This document shows, piece by piece, positions 60,601 to 64,000 of a DNA stretch of 64,000 nucleotides. Origin of the DNA: Omphiscola glabra (Eukaryota > Mollusca > Gastropoda > Lymnaeidae). A program made the translations under genes and the position numbers. The notes under the pieces were generated by a model. That model searched no databases. It was not told the origin of the DNA and saw only the letters and a list, made by a program, of their open reading frames with translations. Position 1 is the stretch's first letter. The number at the start of each line of letters is the position of its first letter. The stretch is from the NCBI GenBank assembly GCA_964017045.1, contig OZ024799.1, positions 26,733,596-26,797,595 on the forward strand, read 5' to 3'.

Positions 60601-61918
60601 TTTAATGGTTATCTGTTAACCTTATGAAAACAGTTTATTTTCAGAAATTTAATACACCATTAAAGTTCTCTTTTATTGTAACCAAATTATCTCATTACCG
60701 TACAAGAAAAGTGCTTTGAATTTCTTTTGTATTTATTTATTTTTTAAATTACAGGGTTTTTGGAGAGTTTGGAAGCCAAATTTGAGCAATCATTGGGAAA
60801 TGATAAAAACAGTTTTGGTGATGTTGAACTAACCTGGCATATTCAAGGAAATATGAAACTTCTCAAGCAGTTCAATGTTGTGTGGTACTGTTTGGATGAT
60901 AGGGTTATACAGACCAAATATGTGGGCCCTGAACAGAGGAGGTGTACTATACCTGTCACAAGGCTTAAGTGAGTTACATTATATCTCTGTACAATAATGG
61001 CTCCATATCCAAAAATTTAACAAACATAATATGTATAAACCCATTTACAGTCTACTTAAATGATCAGTCTTAATTTGACTTAGTTGTCAAAAGCTGTTTT
61101 AAGATTCTGCTAACTGTACTGTATTTTTAAAAGTTTTGTATCAAATTAAATTATATATGTTCCTTTCATTAATTTTTTTTGTTCTCCCAGAGCCATCTAC
61201 CACATGAAGGTTGAGCCAAGCTACTACACAGATGTCCTTCCTCAACATTCTCAGGAAGTCCAAATCATGACTCCTGGGCCCCCTGATCCTCCTCAGATAT
61301 TCCTCAAGTCTGTTGACATTGATGAGTTCTGTATTGAGTGGGGAGAACCTAAGTTATATGGTGGTGTCAAGATCAAAGGTTATCAGGTAAGCACTGTGTT
61401 CAGCTATTCAATTATATTTCTCATCATTCATAATCATGTGGTAACTGGCACTACTTAACTTATGGCTAACTTTAAATTTTAACAATGAAATTAACACATT
61501 TTTCACATTTTGACTTTTGTGCCTATTATGTACCATTATATGATTTTTTACAAATTTAATTGTTTTTAAAAATGTCAACACACAGGCAATGACAGACTAT
61601 CCAAAATATTTTATTCAAATAATTTGTTAATAATGTATGTTTTGTTATGTTTGTAATCTATTTTATTGTTATAATTTATGTTATGCTTTTAATGTTTTTA
61701 AACAGTAATGTATGTTATGCTTGTAATGTACAGTGTTATTGATCAATTCTGACTCTGTTTAATTTGCTATTAGTCTCTTTCAAAACATTTTTTCCAAGAC
61801 TAAAGAAAAATATTTTTAATATGATACTGCTGTCCTAGGTTTATCTCAATGATACAAAAGCAGGACATGAGCTTACTCCCAGACAAACAAAGGCCACTAT
61901 ACCTTGCAAGTCCAACAG
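30588..61918 (+). CDS. Giant cupredoxin-like / Fn3-associated / FN3-repeat protein, 51 coding exons, 3' partial
   Basis: I joined 51 exons by splice sites and reading phase; every junction keeps frame, giving 8,366 nt and about 2,788 codons, still open at the last exon. Order: N-terminus MGTAAS (N-myristoylation pattern, no signal peptide); seven cupredoxin-like repeats (about 36-748); a chitobiase-C-terminal/Fn3-associated-like domain (749-864); two FN3 (865-1044); a charged, disordered linker (1045-1655); and about ten more FN3 (1656-2788 onward). Known roles of these folds are electron transfer (cupredoxin) and protein binding (FN3). Here the copper sites look lost, so a scaffold or adhesive role inside the cell is the best inference. 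I do not recognise a named family. Introns of more than 300 bp with no separate entry are AT-rich and show nothing recognisable. The least certain junctions are the starts of exons 13, 29, 30 and 42 and the donor of exon 41. Confidence 0.85.
30970..32985 (+). CDS. Exons 2-6: cupredoxin-like repeats 1 and 2
   Basis: Exons 30,970-31,043; 31,718-31,771; 31,997-32,112; 32,466-32,720; 32,899-32,985 (residues about 34-229). Each repeat shows the cupredoxin pattern (I/V)x(V/I)(S/T)xxGFxPxxxxIxxGE, then a W strand, then a closing FxxxGxYYF strand. In repeat 2, KLCDVPHTVKEL has a His where plastocyanins carry the first copper ligand. The closing loops (QYKFAVTQIRC, YYFKTETATVGR) lack the Cys-His-Met cluster, so type-1 copper binding is unlikely. 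Confidence 0.75.
33161..36180 (+). CDS. Exons 7-13: cupredoxin-like repeats 3 and 4
   Basis: Exons 33,161-33,257; 33,530-33,601; 34,569-34,606; 35,082-35,239; 35,588-35,725; 35,869-35,933; 36,028-36,180 (residues about 230-469). Repeat 3 opens IEHKIEITDEHFAPMILAIQ with VWWEW and closes FTKPGVYYFSDRNRD. Repeat 4 opens HKVKVTDTGFEPE with LIWLSW and closes GVYTYKLSERSKV. Copper ligands are again missing from the closing loop. Exon 13 has a double acceptor (CAGAG); only the second AG keeps phase. A 49-bp minisatellite lies in the intron before 34,569. Confidence 0.75.
34128..34318. repeat. 49-bp tandem repeat in intron 8, about 4 copies
   Basis: Unit GCTATAGGTAGTAATGTCAT then AGATATTGTTAATTGTATATTTGATAAAT; period 49 bp. 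Confidence 0.9.
36450..38097 (+). CDS. Exons 14-18: cupredoxin-like repeats 5 and 6
   Basis: Exons 36,450-36,566; 36,835-36,947; 37,228-37,279; 37,643-37,812; 38,013-38,097 (residues about 470-648). Repeat 5 is a clear cupredoxin pattern: HTIYVTENGFEPSVLTIRPN, then VYWLW, then MIHNIKQV with the first-ligand-type His, then GVFYFIS. Repeat 6 is diverged (HEAEVSKKEFETVLVKVND, VCWIF) but closes GVNSFYCLSFNN. This is the only repeat with a Cys at the copper-Cys position, yet no His or Met follows at ligand spacing. Confidence 0.75.
38342..39882 (+). CDS. Exons 19-21: cupredoxin-like repeat 7
   Basis: Exons 38,342-38,428; 38,576-38,644; 39,738-39,882 (residues about 649-748). TTIKVSRRGFHPKKVYLQKG, TVTWTW, EEHNIIEF (His at the first-ligand position), FDDPGVYTVVS, GFFCEVYIED. 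It is the best-preserved fold of the seven but also lacks the closing His and Met. Confidence 0.8.
38940..39645 (-). mobile_element. LTR-like repeat in intron 20, related to the LTR at 62,004-62,853
   Basis: It shares ordered similarity with the right-edge LTR: TTCAGGTCCTGAGAACTATA versus TGCAGGTCTGAGGACTATAG at the left; AAATCCCCTTTCCGGCAAGA versus AAACTCCCCTTCCCAACTAG; and GATATAATTTATA in both. It may end at GCCACA near 39,645. The exact ends and a target duplication could not be fixed. Confidence 0.55.
40292..41261 (+). CDS. Exons 22-24: chitobiase-C-terminal / Fn3-associated-like domain
   Basis: Exons 40,292-40,443; 40,736-40,836; 41,168-41,261 (residues about 749-864). The pattern ADIYYTTDGTLP, then KHYKPNEGIVL, then GIIRAIAVKSGQVQSYP is the hallmark of the CHB_HEX_C/Fn3-associated beta-sandwich often found next to catalytic or FN3 domains. 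An acidic stretch (DDETGDTDD) follows. Exon 24 ends CCA/GTAAAT; if not spliced it reads Val-Asn-stop. Confidence 0.75.
40884..41060 (-). mobile_element. Diverged GCGTAGCTAG-family repeat in intron 23
   Basis: ACAGGTGGCGCTTTTTTCTA...ATTGGCCTGCCCTGGGGGGC then ACTAAATCCAGCTTGA. It parallels the 78-bp repeat unit and its end at 22,567-22,905 (GGTGGCACTTTC...TTGGCCCGCCCCGGGTGGCA, CTAACCCCAGCTACG). Confidence 0.45.
41281..41621. repeat. 36-bp minisatellite in intron 24, about 9 copies
   Basis: Unit AGCTTATCTTAGATGGGATG then GCTTTGAACCTTTAAG. It starts just after the stop codon that would be used if intron 24 is retained. Confidence 0.95.
41937..43963 (+). CDS. Exons 25-28: FN3 domains 1 and 2
   Basis: Exons 41,937-42,055; 42,979-43,138; 43,319-43,483; 43,867-43,963 (residues about 865-1044). 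FN3-1: GVIEVFWKLPE, LKGYNIFLNGV, LNISGLAGGRTYKIHVEAYP. FN3-2: SLAIVWMSIDKPGVPIDSYL, CDLNREYKIHVTAIL. The core Trp, the YxVxLN strand and the L...Y.I.V.A strand are all present. A C10 tract lies just before exon 26. Confidence 0.8.
44300..44900 (-). mobile_element. Probable 3' end of a LINE in intron 28
   Basis: The minus-strand end GGATCAATAAAAGAATCTTA followed by TCTTATCTGATC resembles the short-repeat tail of L2/CR1-like LINEs. The 600 bp beside it has no open frame and would be decayed 3' UTR. The superfamily is uncertain. Confidence 0.35.
45075..48519 (+). CDS. Exons 29-31: acidic linker, including an 18-nt microexon
   Basis: Exons 45,075-45,236; 46,821-46,922; 48,502-48,519 (residues about 1045-1138). 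The sequence is Glu/Asp/Ser-rich (GEDLYSEFIEVAEGSGYLSD, ETETDSTSGQEDTDT), likely disordered. The starts of exons 29 and 30 were chosen because only those AGs keep phase; their pyrimidine tracts are weak. Exon 31 (GPFTHDG context) is an 18-nt exon with AG and GTAAGG sites, phase 1 on both sides. This block is the least certain part of the model. Confidence 0.5.
47492..48095. mobile_element. Solo LTR, family B copy 2, in intron 30
   Basis: Starts TGTTACGTTCTGTTAT and ends near CTACATAAAA, paralleling 8,390-9,014 along its length (shared GTTCTAAAACAGTACA, GATACTCAAACC, TTTATTTAGTT...AAGGTCA, ACTATTTTTAG). Copy 2 is more AT-rich. No clear target duplication is visible. Confidence 0.55.
49512..50708 (+). 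CDS. Exon 32: long Arg/Ser/His/Asp-rich disordered linker
   Basis: An exon of 1,197 nt, the longest in the gene (residues about 1139-1537), with acceptor CTTGTAG and donor GTACCA. Composition is charged and polar (RRHNIIDSQQSRHP, HHHRRHSLDRFSSQ, SDSDSSFSYNDD-like stretches) with many RxxS and SP motifs suited to phosphorylation. It ends with a more structured, conserved-looking MLARYLEHFGVEAD segment. No globular domain is recognised. A short hydrophobic patch (MIIGRLICVF) near 49,676 is not a membrane segment. Confidence 0.8.
51743..52610 (+). CDS. Exons 33-34: linker between disordered region and FN3 array
   Basis: Exons 51,743-51,930 and 52,446-52,610 (residues about 1538-1655). Exon 33 has a good CTGCAG acceptor and encodes an acidic stretch followed by GLNDGTVVLWDASKN. 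Exon 34 encodes KGMGLAIIEVQRVSTLDKSS and a Pro/Lys-rich tail. Both are phase-consistent. No domain is assigned. Confidence 0.7.
53055..55870 (+). CDS. Exons 35-40 (part): FN3 domains 3-5
   Basis: Exons 53,055-53,239; 53,669-53,927; 54,053-54,191; 54,634-54,847; 55,070-55,190; start of 55,811-56,008 (residues about 1656-1983). FN3-3: PSIMAKSVDRQSMVIGWKLP, CQVQGLLSGYTYRVYVVC. FN3-4: GPPNPPMLHVTKVDTYQACL then EWKE, LRGYQIYVDG, NNLVPGKTLSIYVVALSEFG. FN3-5: PPHPPAPVISQQPS, VLIAWAKPEGHG, YSIYVDNKWHG, TDLSSEQSYDISVKAVAGHG. These are textbook FN3 strands. Confidence 0.85.
54425..54575. repeat. Imperfect tandem repeat of about 37 bp in intron 37, 4 copies
   Basis: Recurring (A/G)GGATGGTNAATANNTTGA with TCTAAT/TTTAAT in between. 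Confidence 0.75.
55549..55576. repeat. (TA)n microsatellite in intron 39
   Basis: An almost pure TA run. A second, shorter one lies at 33,295-33,316 in intron 7. Confidence 0.85.
55871..58970 (+). CDS. Exons 40-46 (part): FN3 domains 6-8
   Basis: Rest of exon 40 (to 56,008); 56,146-56,356; 56,814-56,954; 57,295-57,396; 57,631-57,732; 58,146-58,325; start of 58,702-59,467 (residues about 1984-2362). FN3-6: APKSPKLRLEGLHPEGIDVT then W, GYQMLKNGKLYG. FN3-7: APTEVWCEKVTGHSVLIVW, SYQVTWWPGD, LISGLRSSTSYTVVVEARK. FN3-8: SPPDPPSNVGIVAMTCHSIK then VGWDPPKEHG, LGLHEKTDYLLKVIALTEE. Exon 41 keeps phase only with a GC donor (CAG/GCATGT). Exon 42 has two phase-compatible acceptors, at 56,814 and 56,829. 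Confidence 0.75.
57388..57526. repeat. 28-bp tandem repeat spanning the exon 43 donor, 5 copies
   Basis: Unit GTACAACAGGTGTGTTTTAA then TTATTTCA, starts at 57,388, 57,416, 57,444, 57,472 and 57,500. The first copy contains the true end of exon 43 (ACAACAG/GTGTGT). Each later copy repeats that donor and also offers TTATTTCAG as an acceptor. Confidence 0.95.
58971..61918 (+). CDS. Exons 46-51: FN3 domains 9-12 (last one cut by the model end)
   Basis: Rest of exon 46 (to 59,467); 59,965-60,130; 60,384-60,510; 60,755-60,968; 61,191-61,386; 61,839-61,918 (residues about 2363-2788). FN3-9: EAPSNIRVVKSTMTSLTLSW then TPPLVYGS, LSPGAQYKIVIEAV. FN3-10: DPPHLMVNSYTQSSATLTWE, YLEGYKLEINGKLQ, CKPGRTYNVVLVAMTC. 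An acidic linker exon follows. FN3-11: FGDVELTWHIQG, FNVVWYCLDD, YHMKVEPSYY. FN3-12: GPPDPPQIFLKSVDIDEFCI then EWGEPKLYGGVKIKGYQVYL. Exon 51 ends SNR with donor GTGAGC, so the gene continues beyond this point. Confidence 0.85.
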
Positions 61919-62003
61919 GTGAGCATGGACTTAAAAGTTTTTGTTTTATTTAAACAGGTGACCTCATTACCTACATGTAGCCGAGTGGTGATGTGTGATG
62001 ATA
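61919..62003 (+). other. Start of intron 51
   Basis: Begins with GTGAGC after exon 51. No later exon is seen before base 64,000. Confidence 0.6.
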
Positions 62004-62853
62004 CTGATGGCTGACAGTTTTACTAAAACAAACTAAGAAAATGCAGGTCTGAGGACTATAGCTTTTATTTGGAAACTAACAAAGGAAATAAAAGGAAAGG
62101 TGCAGGAAAGGAAAGGAAATAACCAGGAAAGGGACAATACAGAGCGTCCAAATGGGCCGCTATGAACACTGACACACTGCAGGGATGCGGTTCCAACCTC
62201 GAATAAAATCTCCCCAAATGTGCCCGCCTTAAATAGTCGTGCGCGGACGTACCCGAGAACCTGACGTCACGCCCTGACTTCGAGTGTCCAAAACTTGTTT
62301 TCTGACAGAATTTCTGTGGTAAACTGACAAACCCGCGAGACTACAACCCAAATTAAAGTGGATATCCCGGATCCAATCCCTAATTAATTAAATGTGTCCT
62401 TCTTAGTTTTGTCTCCGCTATCTAAGATACATTTTTATATTTCTATGAGTTATATACTTTTTGAGATATTTAAATAAAACAGGTTGGGACCCCCCCATAA
62501 CTGAATGTGAAAACTCTCTTAATTACTAAAAATTAAAATACCTTATGACGTTGGAGACTTGTAAATATACTAAAATATAGCGAATAAACTCCCCTTCCCA
62601 ACTAGATATAATTTATAATTTAATTCACTATGGTTCCCGAGATAAAAATTATTTAACTTAGCACTAGAGCACAAATAGTGGTTCCCACTATTTAAGTATT
62701 CTATGCCATGCGTGAGAGCCCGTCGGTCAGTCTGAATGGGGTGAACTTGACCAGAGCTGGGGTCAACATTCCAATCCTGTGTTGGGCGAGGTCAAATTAC
62801 ACTACAGTGTTGGTGGTGGGCGCGATTTAAAAAACGGGGCCTACCCTACCACA
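62004..62853 (-). mobile_element. 3' LTR of a Ty3/Gypsy-type retrotransposon
   Basis: Read on the minus strand, the LTR begins TGTGGTAGGGTAGGCCCC directly after a polypurine tract (TTTGGGGTGGA, 62,854-62,864), as expected for a 3' LTR. It runs about 850 bp. The distal end is only approximate (near 62,004-62,025). Related sequence occurs in intron 20 at 38,940-39,645. Confidence 0.6.
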
Positions 62854-64000
62854 TCCACCCCAAACGTTTGAATTCCAGCGCCCTCGCTGGCTCAACTATA
62901 AGGGAATCAGCAGGTACAAGCAAATACAGAAAGTTGAATAACATTATATGGACCCAAGGAATAGATAAATATTTACATTGGCATATTAAGATACGCAACA
63001 TAAGTGTTCAATAAAATAAAGTACACAAATACAGTACATGGGTGTAGGTCAATCAAAGAGTATGACAATTATTACATTAACATGACATCATCTTAACTAT
63101 GATTTATAATCATATCGACTTGTGATTATACAGGCGCGTAAACCAAGTCGACTCAAACTTGGAGCACGGCAGTACGTTTAACGCAAGCACCCTAAAGTAT
63201 AATCGCTAATTGTATACTGGTGTAAAAACCTAAGTTTATTTGAAACTTGAGGCATTTCAGTATGTGTAATTAGGACTATAGCAATTATAAGTGTTGGACC
63301 GCAACGCATGCGTACGTGGGTTTGTAGTGGACAAGGCGCATGGCCACGTGTATACCTAGGTCATTGTCACTGGGTACATCAAATGAGATTGACAAGTTAT
63401 TAAACTAAAACTCCCGTTAACTTGTTTGTAAAGTACAATAAAAGGGTTAATCTTAGAGAGAAAAAAATTACATGTACTCTACGACTAAACAAAAAAAAAC
63501 TATAATGGCATTGTAATTACACCAATGCACAATAGACCAGTAAAGCTATTGTTGGCTACAGGTCGTCTCGGGTCATCACTGTCACTGGCGGGGGTACTTC
63601 TGTCACTGTTCTTAGGCTCGAGGGCTGCTGTATCAATCATCAGGAGGCCGTGCCGGCTCGCCCAGTCAATGCATGTCGATGCGACATATGTAGGTCGATG
63701 CAACAGTGCATCAAAAAGGATTCGAATCGCTCTTCCCATGAGTAGGAAAACAGTCCTGTAGTGACATGAGGAGTATACCGGTACAGGTACGCCTCTACCA
63801 AGTCCGGTAAAAACGTTCGCCATGGTCGTGTTCTGCCAGGTGATATGAAAGGAAGAGCATACCGCAGGGTCATTTTGGACCGCTGGCATTGTCCTTCGCC
63901 TTGTGCTTGGCACAGCTTGTGGTGAAATTTCATACCTGGCGTTCTGTTGGAGACTGGTAGGGGCGTGGACCACGGTTGATTAATGACCGGTGGCAAGGAA
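62854..64000 (-). mobile_element. Decayed internal region of a Ty3/Gypsy-type retrotransposon with integrase remnant
   Basis: On the minus strand at about 63,640-63,996 broken frames show GQCQRSKMTLR, resembling the conserved GNxERFNRTL of retroviral-type integrases, then RPWRTFLPDLVEAY and TTGLFSY, resembling the W..FLP.LV.AYN....TG.SPY region of Ty3/Gypsy integrases. Frameshifts and the lack of a continuous frame mark a dead copy. The element continues past the right edge. 62,865-63,500 holds no recognisable domain. It probably lies within intron 51 of the large gene. Confidence 0.6.

Noticed and set aside
63500..63973. 157-codon minus-strand frame as a host gene
   Set aside because: It overlaps, in another frame, the integrase remnant of a Ty3/Gypsy element and has no domain of its own.

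Overview
This is eukaryotic, AT-rich, intron-rich genomic DNA. It most likely comes from a heterobranch (pulmonate-type) snail. No coding region is prokaryote-like: coding exons are short, flanked by GT-AG splice sites, and separated by AT-rich introns. The snail assignment is an inference. It rests on SPIN-type hAT transposons with intact 8-bp target duplications (SPIN is known from tetrapods, a triatomine bug and the pond snail Lymnaea stagnalis), on invertebrate-type RTE, CR1/L2-like and Ty3/Gypsy retroelements, and on the very high minisatellite load. The species cannot be settled from the sequence alone.

Left part (1-7,834, minus strand): the 5' end of a VPS10-domain receptor gene of the sortilin type. 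Exon 1 (7,529-7,834) encodes a signal peptide, a propeptide with a furin-type RKKR site and the first cysteine. Exon 2 (1,737-1,802) encodes the first strand of the VPS10 propeller. The rest of the gene lies beyond base 1. Intron 1 carries a Tigger/pogo-like element with TA duplications. A CACGTG/CRE-like element lies just upstream of the start codon.

Middle part (7,835-30,587): a gene-poor block of mobile elements and minisatellites. It holds a solo LTR inside a small terminal-inverted-repeat element, a decayed RTE-type LINE that contains two SPIN copies and two minisatellites grown out of its own coding sequence, a doubly truncated CR1/L2-like LINE, a third SPIN fragment, several copies of a CAGNGGCGTAGCTAG repeat family, and more than fifteen tandem arrays with units of 16-78 bp.

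Right part (30,588-61,918, plus strand): one very large gene. I reconstructed 51 phase-consistent coding exons, about 8.37 kb of coding sequence and about 2,788 codons, still open at the last exon. The protein starts with an N-myristoylation-type MGTAAS and has no signal peptide. It then has seven cupredoxin-like repeats that lack the copper-binding Cys-His-Met cluster, a chitobiase-C-terminal/Fn3-associated-like domain, two FN3 domains, a long charged disordered linker, and about ten more FN3 domains. I do not recognise this architecture as a described family, and it is the main candidate for a new biological system here. Its introns carry an LTR-like repeat, a solo LTR, a LINE 3' tail and several minisatellites. 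One minisatellite repeats a splice donor and acceptor five times.

Right edge (about 62,004-64,000): the 3' LTR, polypurine tract and decayed integrase of a Ty3/Gypsy-type retrotransposon on the minus strand. It probably sits inside the next intron of the large gene.
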